Of a stretch of 64,000 bases of DNA, positions 1 through 7,214 are shown piece after piece. Within the stretch, counting starts at the first letter, position 1; every line of letters starts with the position of its first letter. The notes under the pieces were generated by a model that worked only from the letters and a program-made list of their open reading frames with translations, made no database searches and was not told where the DNA came from. This DNA comes from Alteromonas indica (lineage in GTDB: Bacteria; Pseudomonadota; Gammaproteobacteria; Enterobacterales; Alteromonadaceae), in the NCBI GenBank assembly GCA_003056425.1, contig PYVY01000005.1, positions 1-64,000 on the forward strand. The letters run 5' to 3'. A program made the position numbers and the translations under genes.

Positions 1-10
1 GGCTTAACCA
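1..10 (+). rRNA. 23S rRNA, extreme 3' end (partial)
   Basis: The first ten bases, GGCTTAACCA, match the conserved last bases of gammaproteobacterial 23S rRNA (E. coli ends in GAGGCTTAACCTT). The body of the gene lies upstream of the window. The call rests on this short match plus the 5S gene about 200 bases downstream in the same orientation. The exact mature end is uncertain by a few bases. Confidence 0.6.
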
Positions 11-216
11 TACAACCCTAAGCGGCTTCATGCGCGACGGGTTGTGGTAGAGACAAGCTAAAACAAGTGAGAGTAGCAACGTTACTCAATGATTGATTGA
101 ATATCAGATTTCCCGAATTGTTAAGTTTTTAAAGTAAGGCTGACAGGCCGCGCTCTTGAGCGCACAGCAGGTCCTCCTTACGCAGAATATAAAACGTATT
201 CTGCACAAAAAGTTTT
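11..216 (+). other. 23S-5S rRNA internal spacer
   Basis: Transcribed spacer between 23S and 5S. An inverted repeat pairs ACAACCC (about 12-18) with GGGTTGT (about 40-46), and a second pairs CAGAATA with TATTCTG just before the 5S. Both are plausible RNase III or RNase E processing stems. No tRNA gene is visible. Open reading frames across it are chance frames. Confidence 0.6.
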
Positions 217-335
217 TGTCTGGCGGCCATAGCGATACGGCACCACCTGATCCCATTCCGAACTCAGAAGTGAAACGTATTAGCGGCGATGGTAGTGTGG
301 GGTTTCCCCATGTGAGAGTAGCACACCGCCAGACT
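217..335 (+). rRNA. rrf: 5S ribosomal RNA
   Basis: About 119 nt with the canonical 5S landmarks in order: 5' strand TCTGGCGGCCATAGC, the loop region CCATTCCGAACTCAGAAGTG, GCGATGGTAGTGTGGGG, and 3' strand GAGAGTAGCACACCGCCAGA, which pairs with the 5' end to close helix I. It follows the 23S end, so this is the tail of an rrn operon. A rho-independent terminator starts about 14 bases downstream. The ends are set by helix I pairing and could shift by 1-2 nt. Confidence 0.93.
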
Positions 336-348
336 CCTATTCTACGAA

Positions 349-379
349 GAAGCCCTTGTCGAAAGACAGGGGCTTTTTT
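349..379 (+). terminator. rrn operon terminator, copy 1
   Basis: Stem AGCCCTTGTC / GACAGGGGCT closed by a GAAA tetraloop and followed by a T run. It lies directly after 5S and is a textbook intrinsic terminator. Four further near-identical copies follow. Confidence 0.9.
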
Positions 380-553
380 CGTTTTTACGGCCAGTAGATT
401 AGCCAGAGTAATTTCGCGATTCAGTGCAGCAAAGCCGTGCCTGAGCAGACTTACCCATTTGTCAGAGCACCCGACTGCTCTCTCAGGTATCAGGAAAGCG
501 CTTTGTGCAGCACAGCCGCCACGGCTCGCTGTGAAGCAGTCCCATTCTACGAA

Positions 554-584
554 GAAGCCCTTGTCGAAAGACAGGGGCTTTTTT
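554..584 (+). terminator. Terminator copy 2 of rrn-tail array
   Basis: Same stem, GAAA loop and T run as the terminator directly after 5S, repeated 205 bases further on. Confidence 0.75.
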
Positions 585-676
585 GTGGCCGTGACAAAAT
601 AAAGCATAAGGTTCAGGATAGTGCTTTGTGTAGCACAGCCGCCACGACTCGCTGTGAAGCAGGCCTATTCTACGAA

Positions 677-707
677 GAAGCCCTTGTCGAAAGACAGGGG
701 CTTTTTT
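677..707 (+). terminator. Terminator copy 3 of rrn-tail array
   Basis: Identical stem-loop and T run, 328 bases after copy 1 and again followed by the long module sequence. Confidence 0.75.
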
Positions 708-884
708 CGTTTTTACGGCCAGTAGATTAGCCAGAGTAATTTCGCTATTCAGTACGAAAAAGTCGGTCTCGTAACTCGTGCGAGCCATGTTTTCTGAGTA
801 TCTGACCGTTCTCAGAGGTATCAGGAAAGCGCTTTGTGTCGCACAGCCGCCACGACTCGCTGTGAAGCAGGCCCATTCTACGAA

Positions 885-915
885 GAAGCCCTTGTCGAAA
901 GACAGGGGCTTTTTT
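885..915 (+). terminator. Terminator copy 4 of rrn-tail array
   Basis: Identical stem-loop and T run, followed by the short module sequence as in copy 2. Confidence 0.75.
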
Positions 916-1008
916 GTGGCCGTGACAAAATAAAGCATAAGGTGTCAGGATAGTGTTTTGTGTCGCACAGCCGCCACGACTCGCTGTGAAGCAGTCCCAT
1001 TCTATGAA

Positions 1009-1039
1009 GAAGCTCTTGTCGAAAGACAGGGGCTTCTTT
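1009..1039 (+). terminator. Terminator copy 5 (degenerate)
   Basis: The stem now reads AGCTCTTGTC / GACAGGGGCT, with one T-G wobble, and the T run is broken by a C. It is a decayed last copy, probably a weaker terminator. Confidence 0.6.
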
Positions 1040-1060
1040 GTGGCTGTGACTAAATCGAAG

Positions 1061-1755
1061 TAGGGATGGTAATTTGGTTAGGTTTGCTTCTCGCATTCAT
1101 CCACGCCAAAGCCAATTCCTTATGTTCTCGCAGAGTCTGACCTTTCTGTACTTTTGAAAAATACATCAGTCATTCCTTATCGTCCTGGAATACCGAATAA
1201 AGCCCACTGGGGGCCCAATCTCATGTAAGCGCTGTATGCAGAGCGGTAGCACAGCCGCCACTTCGCTGAACCTTACTGCTTACACGCTACGTAATAGTTC
1301 ACATTGGGGCATCACATTGCCTAGATCTCTTGCTACAACGTGCACGGCGGGCAAACAGATGTGCCGTCATATTATTAAGGGGAGCCCAATCAAAAGTTAT
1401 AGAATGTAATCCCTATAATAGGATCGCTATTCCTCAACATAGCATTTCAATGGTGAGATCCGGTAAATGGTAAGGTAGGATTACGCAAAATAAAAGCGGC
1501 TGAAAATACGGTACAGTAATAGCGTAACGTGGCAAGCGGCTAACAGCTCAACTAGGGGCTACCCCTTGCTACGCCATACTATGGAATATTGTAGCAATCG
1601 GCTAAAGAGTACTCTTCCCTACAATATTGGCGCGTGACCAAACGGTAAATGTATTAGGCATAACCACACAATACGATCGTTTGCAGATAGCATAAATTGC
1701 CTTACCTCTTAAAAGGCTTGTTTCAAACTCATAAAATTGGAATTTCGACTTCACC
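1061..1755. other. Gene-free region between rrn tail and EAL gene
   Basis: About 700 bases without a convincing gene. Near 1230-1265 there is a decayed piece of the upstream array block (GCACAGCCGCCAC followed by TTCGCTG). Beyond that I recognise nothing. A minus-strand frame at 1602-1820 overlaps the start of the EAL gene and resembles no family. The EAL gene promoter presumably lies near the right end, but no clear -35/-10 pair stands out. Confidence 0.5.
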
Positions 1756-2565
1756 ATGAGGAAATTTTCAAACGTATCGGCTACCGATCTCCCGTTGTAC
1801 ATTATTGAAGAGAACGCCAAAGAATTACCCTGCGAAGGCTGTCGTAACGGCCAGGCGTTACCTTTCGATTTCTCGATGGCGTTCCAGCCATTAGTTGACC
1901 TGGAGCAGCGTTCTGTATTTGGTTATGAAGGTCTTGTACGGGGCGTAAACAATGAACCCGCCTATACTATTATGGAAAAAGTTAACGCTGAGTATATTTA
2001 CCGTTTTGATCAAGCTTGTCGGGTAAAAGCAATTGCATTGGCAGCCGGCGCTGGCATCACGGAGCGTCTTAATATCAACTTTATGCCCGGGGCAATCTAC
2101 CGACCGGATATTTGTATAAAGACAACGTTAAAAGCGGCCCAGCTGTATGGCTTTCCACTATCTAATATAACTTTTGAAGTAGTTGAAAGCGCTCACATAA
2201 ATGACACGGCTCACTTGCAGCGAATTATCGATTATTATAAGGAAATGGGCTTTGCCACTGCTCTGGACGATTTCGGCTCAGGTTACGCTAATCTCGATTG
2301 GCTGGCTGACTTAGCCCCTGACAGTATAAAAATTGACATGCACCTAATTAGAAATATAGATAGCGATCGTAAAAAGAAAGCGATTGTTAATGCACTCACC
2401 TCATTGTGTCGACAGTTGGGGATAGATGTACTGGCAGAGGGCGTAGAAACAAAAGCTGAACGCGATACCCTGGCTGAGATGGGGGTGGTTAAGCAACAAG
2501 GATACTTCTTTGGTAAGCCACAGTTCGAAAGTTTTGAAACCGTAGCCCGTGACGTATTCTATTGA
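1756..2565 (+). CDS. Stand-alone EAL-domain c-di-GMP phosphodiesterase
   Basis: 269 aa, essentially one EAL domain (about residues 30-265) with no GGDEF, PAS or membrane segment. It is predicted to hydrolyse cyclic di-GMP to pGpG in the cytoplasm. Expected catalytic positions are all present: the EAL signature as 'EGLVRG', Asn in 'LNINFMP', Glu in 'FEVVES', the Asp pair in 'LDDFGSG', Lys in 'SIKID', Glu in 'LAEGVET' and Gln in 'QQGYFFGKP'. A short N-terminal extension carries a Cys-x-x-Cys pair ('LPCEGCRNG') just before the barrel. The gene stands alone between the rrn tail and catalase. The ATG used has only a weak upstream GGAA, so the start is less certain than the function. Confidence 0.88.
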   Translation: MRKFSNVSATDLPLYIIEENAKELPCEGCRNGQALPFDFSMAFQPLVDLEQRSVFGYEGLVRGVNNEPAYTIMEKVNAEYIYRFDQACRVKAIALAAGAGITERLNINFMPGAIYRPDICIKTTLKAAQLYGFPLSNITFEVVESAHINDTAHLQRIIDYYKEMGFATALDDFGSGYANLDWLADLAPDSIKIDMHLIRNIDSDRKKKAIVNALTSLCRQLGIDVLAEGVETKAERDTLAEMGVVKQQGYFFGKPQFESFETVARDVFY

Positions 2566-2590
2566 CTCTATGTTGGCTTTACCGGCCCAT

Positions 2591-2627
2591 ATAAAACAGC
2601 CCGGCGTATCTGCCAGGCTGTTGTATT
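2591..2627. terminator. Hairpin between convergent EAL and catalase genes
   Basis: AACAGCC (2595-2601) pairs with GGCTGTT (2616-2622), extended inward by GGC/GCC across a single mismatch. It sits between two convergent genes and has short A/T flanks on both sides, so it may terminate in both directions. The T tract is weak. Confidence 0.5.
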
Positions 2628-2676
2628 AATAAGGACAAAGCGTTAATAGGCTTCGCTTCTATTGGTGCGGTCAGTC

Positions 2677-4134
2677 TTAGCCAAGACGGTTAAGCACCTC
2701 TTGTCTAACCCGCTTGCCATAGTATTCGTGTGCGCTATCATATTGTTCAAACATTGCCTGTTGAACATCCAGTGTACATTGGCTCAACCCGTCAGCGATA
2801 TTATTCACTAATTGGTTTTTCTGATCTTCACTCATCATGCAGAACAAATCACCCGCCTGACTAAAGTTATCATCATCCCGGTTATCATAAATATCTAACC
2901 AGGCATCGTGCTCCAACGCCATCGGCGGTTCTTGAACGTCAGGCACTTCAGCGGGTGCACCATTATCGCCCCGATTATTGGGATAAAAGTTCGCACCGCT
3001 ACCCGCGATACTTGGGGTGATGCCAGCAAAGGCGCCATCGCGCTGATAGTTATGAACCGGGCAGCGCGGCGCATTGACTGGAATCTGGTTGTAGTTAGCA
3101 CCAATCCGATAACGGTGAGCATCCTGATAAGCCAGTAGACGAGCCTGTAGCATCCGGTCGGGCGATACACCTACACCCGGAACCACATTACTTGGCGCAA
3201 ATGCTGCCTGTTCATTTTCGGCAAAGAAATTATCTACATTACGGTTAAGCTCAAGCTGACCCACCTCGATTAACGGATAATCACTGTGCGGCCATACCTT
3301 TGTCACATCAAACGGATTAATTCGATAATTTTTTGCTTCTTCCTCAGTCATGATTTGCACATTTACGGTCCATGACGGGAACTCACCTTTGTCTATGCTC
3401 TCGACTAAATCTTGCTGCGCGCCGAACGCCGGTCGGGTGGCGGCTTCTTCATTGGTCAGGGTTTTAATGCCCTGATTGGTTTTAAAGTGCCATTTCACCC
3501 AGAATCGCTCGCCCTTTTCATTCCACAAGCTAAGTGTATGCGAGCTATAACCATTCACATGCCGATACGACAAGGGAATACCCCGGTCAGACATCAAAAT
3601 AGTCGACTGGTGTAACGACTGGGGATTGTTCGCCCAAAATTCGTATATAGCCTGAGGGTCTGGCAAATTCGTTCTTGGGTTCTTTTTCTGACTGTGGATA
3701 AAGTCAGGAAACTTAATTCCATCGCGCAGGAAAAACACCGGGGTGTTATTACCTACGATATCCCAATTTCCTCTGTCAGTATAAAACTTAAGGGCAAAGC
3801 CGCGGGGGTCTCGAGCATAATCGCTGGAATCCTGGCCACCGCCCACGGTGGAAAAACGTAAAAAGATATCTGTTTGCTGACCAGGCTCTTGTAAAAAATC
3901 GGCCACGGTATAGTCACTTAAGCTTTTGGTCAGGGTAAATGTACCGTATGCAGCACTACCGCGGGCATGTACAACCCGCTCCGGTATACGTTCACGGTTA
4001 AAGTGCGCCAGCTTTTCAAACAGATAATGGTTATCAAATGTTACCGGACCGCGTGCGCCTGCCGTGCGGCTTTGATTATCATTTGCTACTGGTGCACCTG
4101 CACTGGTGGTCATAGGACAGCGTTCATTCGACAT
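2677..4134 (-). CDS. katA: Monofunctional haem catalase
   Basis: 485 aa, the size of a small-subunit (clade 3) catalase, which converts hydrogen peroxide to water and oxygen. The active-site His lies in 'RVVHARGSAAYGTF', the distal Asn in 'DIVGNNTPVFFLRDG', and the proximal haem-ligand Tyr in 'RLLAYQDAHRYRIG'. The NADPH-binding type core is intact and there is no signal peptide, so it is cytoplasmic. The start at 'MSNERC' is preferred over a longer frame because GGAGG lies five bases upstream of that ATG. A strong hairpin precedes the Shine-Dalgarno in the leader. The symbol katA is by family; katB or another catalase name is possible. Confidence 0.93.
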   Translation of the reverse strand: MSNERCPMTTSAGAPVANDNQSRTAGARGPVTFDNHYLFEKLAHFNRERIPERVVHARGSAAYGTFTLTKSLSDYTVADFLQEPGQQTDIFLRFSTVGGGQDSSDYARDPRGFALKFYTDRGNWDIVGNNTPVFFLRDGIKFPDFIHSQKKNPRTNLPDPQAIYEFWANNPQSLHQSTILMSDRGIPLSYRHVNGYSSHTLSLWNEKGERFWVKWHFKTNQGIKTLTNEEAATRPAFGAQQDLVESIDKGEFPSWTVNVQIMTEEEAKNYRINPFDVTKVWPHSDYPLIEVGQLELNRNVDNFFAENEQAAFAPSNVVPGVGVSPDRMLQARLLAYQDAHRYRIGANYNQIPVNAPRCPVHNYQRDGAFAGITPSIAGSGANFYPNNRGDNGAPAEVPDVQEPPMALEHDAWLDIYDNRDDDNFSQAGDLFCMMSEDQKNQLVNNIADGLSQCTLDVQQAMFEQYDSAHEYYGKRVRQEVLNRLG

Positions 4135-4162
4135 AGGTTCCTCCACTATCTGTCGTAATACC

Positions 4163-4181
4163 AAAAGGGCTCAGCCCTTTT
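4163..4181 (-). promoter_or_regulatory. Perfect hairpin in the catalase 5' leader
   Basis: AAAAGGGC and GCCCTTTT form a perfect 8-bp stem around a 3-nt loop, 28 bases upstream of the catalase ATG. Read in the gene's direction it ends in TTTT, so it resembles a short intrinsic terminator or attenuator, or a 5' stabilising stem. No upstream gene needs a terminator here on this strand. Confidence 0.55.
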
Positions 4182-4193
4182 CGATGTGCAGGA

Positions 4194-4221
4194 ATAATAG
4201 ATGATAGGCACAAAGAATCAA
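4194..4221 (-). promoter_or_regulatory. Candidate catalase promoter
   Basis: On the minus strand TTGATT (4221-4216) and TATTAT (4199-4194) are 16 bases apart, just upstream of the leader hairpin. This would start transcription about 50 bases before the ATG. Further upstream, repeated ATAGAT/ATCTAT elements around 4236-4252 could be part of an OxyR-type site, but the spacing does not clearly fit. Confidence 0.35.
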
Positions 4222-4532
4222 AATGCATTAAAACAATCTATATAATCTATTTATGTAATCCTAATCGTCAAAGGGTATCAAACACTGAAAGGTGATTCTT
4301 AATGCAGATTGATATGTCGCTACCGTCAACAGTAAGAACGCCCACGAACCAGGCATGCTAGTACCCGCTGGTAGAGTAAATTATCTGGCGGCGTGCCTCA
4401 CCAATGTTATGCCATAAGTGCGAAAGGCAGGTTAACGAGAGCTGGCTGCTGGTCGTAATGCCTGAGGTTTTTAATTAGCACCTTGTAAGCCGAAAACAGC
4501 TACCAGTTATGCGCTGAATAGCCATAATCCTA

Positions 4533-4604
4533 TAACCCCAGTACCCCAGTACCCCAGTACCCCAGGACCCCAGTACCCCAGGACCCCAGTACCCCAATAC
4601 CCCA
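4533..4604. repeat. 8-bp tandem repeat, nine units
   Basis: Nine consecutive 8-base units of consensus GTACCCCA. Five are exact; the others read TAACCCCA, GGACCCCA (twice) and ATACCCCA. The repeat is intergenic and in no reading frame of a recognised gene, so copy-number changes would not frame-shift a known protein. Confidence 0.95.
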
Positions 4605-4913
4605 GTTCGGAAAGCTCACCCAGCGCAAAGGCTTGGTATATCGCAGTCTCAGCGAGATTGTTCCCAGTCTAATCTTAAGTGGAGGGGGTTACGGCGAATT
4701 TTGCGCTAGTTTACCGCGAATTCGGAAAGGGGAAGACCTGCCTGAAACAATTACCGTTACCGATGGTAAATAACCAGCGCCGGGGTAACCCGGCACGATG
4801 GCTTACTCAGGGTGCAGTACCCTTATTATTACTTTTATTACTATTGCCTAACGCCTCGGGAAAAACGTAAGGGCATTTAATTTTGAGCCGCAACCGTTGT
4901 TCGGGGTTACGCA

Positions 4914-4950
4914 GCTAGCGCCCCAACCTATTGATAGGGGCGGCACTAGC
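4914..4950 (-). terminator. Hairpin just after the DUF1499 gene
   Basis: GCTAG-CGCCCC pairs with GGGGCG-CTAGC with a 3-nt bulge, only a few bases past the DUF1499 stop. Its position suits a transcript end, but it has no T tract in the gene's direction, so terminator function is tentative. Confidence 0.4.
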
Positions 4951-4955
4951 GGTGC

Positions 4956-5678
4956 TTAGTTAACGGACGCATCGGTACGCTCTCGCAAAGCATCAATAAA
5001 TGTCTGGATCCGTTCGGCGTTTTTACCTAAATCGCTTTTCCCAACCCGGGATTTGCTGCGAACATCAACCAGGGTGTCATCGTCTTTGGCGCGTAAACGG
5101 ATGACTACGTCATCTTTAAAACCAAACCACAAGGTTGTGTCCGTCGCTTCAATAGTATGTGGTTGAGCGTTTTGGGTAACCCGTTCCCAGCCTAATGCAT
5201 CAACAGTATCTATAGCAGCCTGATACACCTGCTCTATCGGTTGAGCAAATAACTGTGTTTTGAGCTCTGGATAAGCCTTAAGCTGCTGCGTAGTAACCGC
5301 ACCGCCTTCGTAGTCTAGAGGGTTCGGCGCATTCTTGCGTAACGGTGCGATGGCAACAAACTCTGGTGGGTTGGTGACATCGGTAGTGATATCGTGGATA
5401 GGCGGTACGGTACTGGCTTTGCCCATCATACTTAAGGGCAGGCCGACCGCCACCAGCGCCATCACGGCATAAATAAGCGTACTGCCCCACCGCACACTTT
5501 TTCGTGCTACCAAGACTTGCAGAATAATCAAAATCAGTGCTGCACCGGCTACGAATACCCCATAGCGCAATAGGGTAAAAGCCGTGCTTAATGGCAAGCC
5601 AATGAACTGGTATAGCGGACCGGGCAATAGCACCATTAAAAAACTGACAATACTGGTTAAAGCAACTAGGGTTCTCAA
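4956..5678 (-). CDS. DUF1499 family membrane protein
   Basis: 240 aa. The first ~90 residues contain three hydrophobic segments (about 5-25, 35-58 and 65-85), then a soluble DUF1499 domain of about 140 residues. Family landmarks are 'PPIHDITTDVTNPPEF' at its start and 'VDVRSKSRVGKSDLGKNAERI' (quoted here only as the VDVRSKSRVGKSDLGKN stretch) near its end. The molecular function of DUF1499 is not established. It is a single gene transcribed divergently from the DnaJ-related gene, with about 115 bases between them. Confidence 0.8.
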   Translation of the reverse strand: MRTLVALTSIVSFLMVLLPGPLYQFIGLPLSTAFTLLRYGVFVAGAALILIILQVLVARKSVRWGSTLIYAVMALVAVGLPLSMMGKASTVPPIHDITTDVTNPPEFVAIAPLRKNAPNPLDYEGGAVTTQQLKAYPELKTQLFAQPIEQVYQAAIDTVDALGWERVTQNAQPHTIEATDTTLWFGFKDDVVIRLRAKDDDTLVDVRSKSRVGKSDLGKNAERIQTFIDALRERTDASVN

Positions 5679-5792
5679 GGTGTTATCCTTTTTATTGTTG
5701 TATGCATATTATTAAATTACCTTATTCACTAGCAAATTGCCGCTTTAACAAGGGGTAATATAGCGAATTTTTTTATAACCAGGAGATATAGG

Positions 5793-6440
5793 GTGGCTAT
5801 AGAGGAGCATCCATTGGTCACCTCGGTGACGCAGGCGCTGGAAGCCGAGTGGGATACATTAAGTCAGGGCATAAGTGAATACTCACTTATAAAAATATTG
5901 AGTGAAGCGCCTTATCACTTATTTGACCCAGACGCATTGCGCGAGCCGCTAACCTTATTTCAAACCCACTTTGTATTATTCCACTGTCTGTACCGGCTTC
6001 AGTTGAAATGGGCTGAACAACACAGCGGTGACCTAACGGTAAGTGCACTGAACATTCAGCTGCGTGATTTTCCTTCCAGCCGCAGTTCCGGACAGCATGG
6101 CGCATTGGCGTGCGCCTCCACGGATGATTCCCTGCAGCGCTACTATTTGGACTGGCAGCACTTTGGCACGACCCAAAGTCAGGATGTAGAGCAAATGCTC
6201 GATTCATTTTGGCAGAATATGCATACCTACACTAACGTTAAGGTAGGGCCGCAGGATATTGAGCAAGCTTGTGCACTATTACAGCTGGCCGAAGAAGACT
6301 GGCGTAACTCAGCCACAGTAAAGCGCCAATACCGAAAGCTGCAGCATCAGTATCATCCTGATAAAGGCGGCGATCTGCGCAGTGCCCAGCGCTTAACATG
6401 GGCCTATCAGACATTAATGAAAGCCACCGGTAATCCGTAG
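5793..6440 (+). CDS. DnaJ-related protein with C-terminal J domain
   Basis: 215 aa. The N-terminal ~150 residues resemble the DNA-J-related family and the last ~65 form a J domain with the diagnostic HPD in 'QYHPDKGGD'. It should stimulate an Hsp70 (DnaK-type) ATPase. It lacks the Gly/Phe-rich and zinc-finger regions of DnaJ, so it is a specialised or type III J protein. The start is GTG: AGGAG lies seven bases upstream and no better ATG is available. There is no signal peptide or membrane segment. It converges on the TetR regulator gene, with 46 bases between the stop codons. Confidence 0.82.
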   Translation: MAIEEHPLVTSVTQALEAEWDTLSQGISEYSLIKILSEAPYHLFDPDALREPLTLFQTHFVLFHCLYRLQLKWAEQHSGDLTVSALNIQLRDFPSSRSSGQHGALACASTDDSLQRYYLDWQHFGTTQSQDVEQMLDSFWQNMHTYTNVKVGPQDIEQACALLQLAEEDWRNSATVKRQYRKLQHQYHPDKGGDLRSAQRLTWAYQTLMKATGNP

Positions 6441-6486
6441 CTCAATAGAATCTCCGTTCATGGTGTTTTTTGCACCACTGACCGAT

Positions 6487-7107
6487 TTACGCTGCCGGTT
6501 TAAGGATACTGTCAAAGAAAAGTTGCATCATTCGGGGCAAGTCATGCTGTAGGTTGAATTCTTCTGGTGAATCAAGGTATTCGCTTACTACACCACGGAT
6601 GAAGCAGTTAACCGACAGGGCGAGAATTTTGGGATCAGCATCAGCGGGAAGGGTGTCCTGTTGTTTGGCTTTATCGAAGTAGGCTTCAAAAGCCTGAAGC
6701 TTTTCAAGCTTTTGTCTATTAAAGCGTACTTTGCATTGTTCAAAATCGCCCGAATAGTCGCATTTGAACATAAAAAGTTGAATGGCTTTACAGAGCTTCT
6801 TATCCTGATCTAGTGCCAGTATGAGTTTCGTACAAATGGATTGTAACTGACCTACCGGGTTAGGGTGTTCAACCTCTAATCCCTCAAGGATTTGCTCGAT
6901 AAATGGGGTATGCAGGTTTTCATGCAAAGCGTCGAATATTTCGATTTTGTTTTTGAAATGCCAGTACACCGCACCTCGGGTAACGTCGGCAGCTTTGGCC
7001 ACTTCTTCCAGTGATGCCTTGGCTACACCGCGTTCGGAAAAAACATCTATCGCAGCATCCAGGATGGCTTGTTTGGTTTGTTCGGCTTCTTCTTTGGTTC
7101 GGCGCAT
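6487..7107 (-). CDS. TetR/AcrR-family repressor of the adjacent RND pump
   Basis: 206 aa, the usual TetR-family length. The N-terminal helix-turn-helix domain (about residues 10-57) has the family pattern 'ERGVAKASLEEVAKAADVTR' followed by 'GAVYWHFKNK'; the rest is the ligand-binding and dimerisation region. The sequence is of the AcrR/TtgR/MtrR subgroup that represses RND efflux operons and is released by drugs. It is divergent from the adaptor gene, and the shared 107-base intergenic region contains an imperfect palindrome over a promoter. Autoregulation and pump repression are inferred from this arrangement. Confidence 0.9.
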   Translation of the reverse strand: MRRTKEEAEQTKQAILDAAIDVFSERGVAKASLEEVAKAADVTRGAVYWHFKNKIEIFDALHENLHTPFIEQILEGLEVEHPNPVGQLQSICTKLILALDQDKKLCKAIQLFMFKCDYSGDFEQCKVRFNRQKLEKLQAFEAYFDKAKQQDTLPADADPKILALSVNCFIRGVVSEYLDSPEEFNLQHDLPRMMQLFFDSILKPAA

Positions 7108-7127
7108 CAGGCGAGTCCTGCTTTAGT

Positions 7128-7160
7128 TTGACAACATACATACAAGAACGTATCTTTAAA
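7128..7160 (+). promoter_or_regulatory. RND operon promoter with overlapping TetR-type operator
   Basis: TTGACA (7128-7133), a 17-base spacer and TATCTT (7151-7156) make a good sigma-70 promoter toward the adaptor gene. The imperfect palindrome CATACATACAAGAACGTATC covers the spacer and -10, and its ATAC half-sites resemble the known E. coli AcrR operator (TACATACATT...). Binding here would block RNA polymerase. Confidence 0.6.
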
Positions 7161-7214
7161 AATGTAAAGGTTTGGGACCATTTTGTCCAGCGTATATTCG
7201 GGAAAGTAAATACT

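Larger units (their letters stand above)
341..1060 (+). repeat. Tandem array of post-5S terminator modules
   Basis: Five copies of a module beginning TCTACGAAGAAGCCC start at about 341, 546, 669, 877 and 1001. Spacings alternate 205, 123, 208 and 124 bases, so the array is a roughly 330-bp two-module unit repeated twice plus a degenerate fifth copy. The long module continues ACGGCCAGTAGATTAGCCAG and the short one GTGGCCGTGACAAAATAAAG. Both end in a shared block (CACAGCCGCCACG, then CTCGCTGTGAAGCAG) whose CACAGC/GCTGTG ends can pair. About 60 bases inside the long module (about 424-483 versus 754-812) differ completely between its two copies. Unequal recombination between rrn tails could produce this. 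Confidence 0.85.
4222..4955. other. Gene-free region between catalase and DUF1499 gene
   Basis: About 730 bases with no convincing gene. It holds the ATCTAT-rich stretch upstream of catalase, an 8-bp tandem repeat (4533-4604), a small stem with a GTAA loop (GCCGGG/CCCGGC, 4779-4794) and a larger interrupted hairpin next to the DUF1499 stop codon. A 63-codon frame (4679-4870) crosses it, but its leucine run comes from a TTA/TTATTA-rich stretch and it looks like chance. Confidence 0.5.

Noticed and set aside
341..1060. Mobile element or integron-like array
   Set aside because: There is no transposase, integrase or recombination-site geometry; the repeats are derived from the rrn terminator region.
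104..1096. Overlapping minus- and plus-strand frames of 70-170 codons with repeating peptides across the rrn tail
   Set aside because: They translate the 5S gene, the spacer and the repeated terminator modules; peptide similarity between them follows from the DNA repeats. They are not protein genes.
1602..1820. 72-codon minus-strand frame overlapping the EAL gene start
   Set aside because: No recognisable family or ribosome site, and it runs over the coding start of a well-supported gene.
4533..4604. CRISPR array
   Set aside because: Units are 8 bp and contiguous with no spacers; this is a simple tandem repeat.
4679..4870. 63-codon frame ending in eight leucines
   Set aside because: The leucine run comes from TTA-rich low-complexity DNA; there is no charged N-region, lipobox or homology to support a real signal peptide.
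6461..6477. Short TGGTG/CACCA stem with T loop between the J-domain and TetR genes
   Set aside because: A 5-bp stem with the T run inside the loop is too weak to call a terminator.
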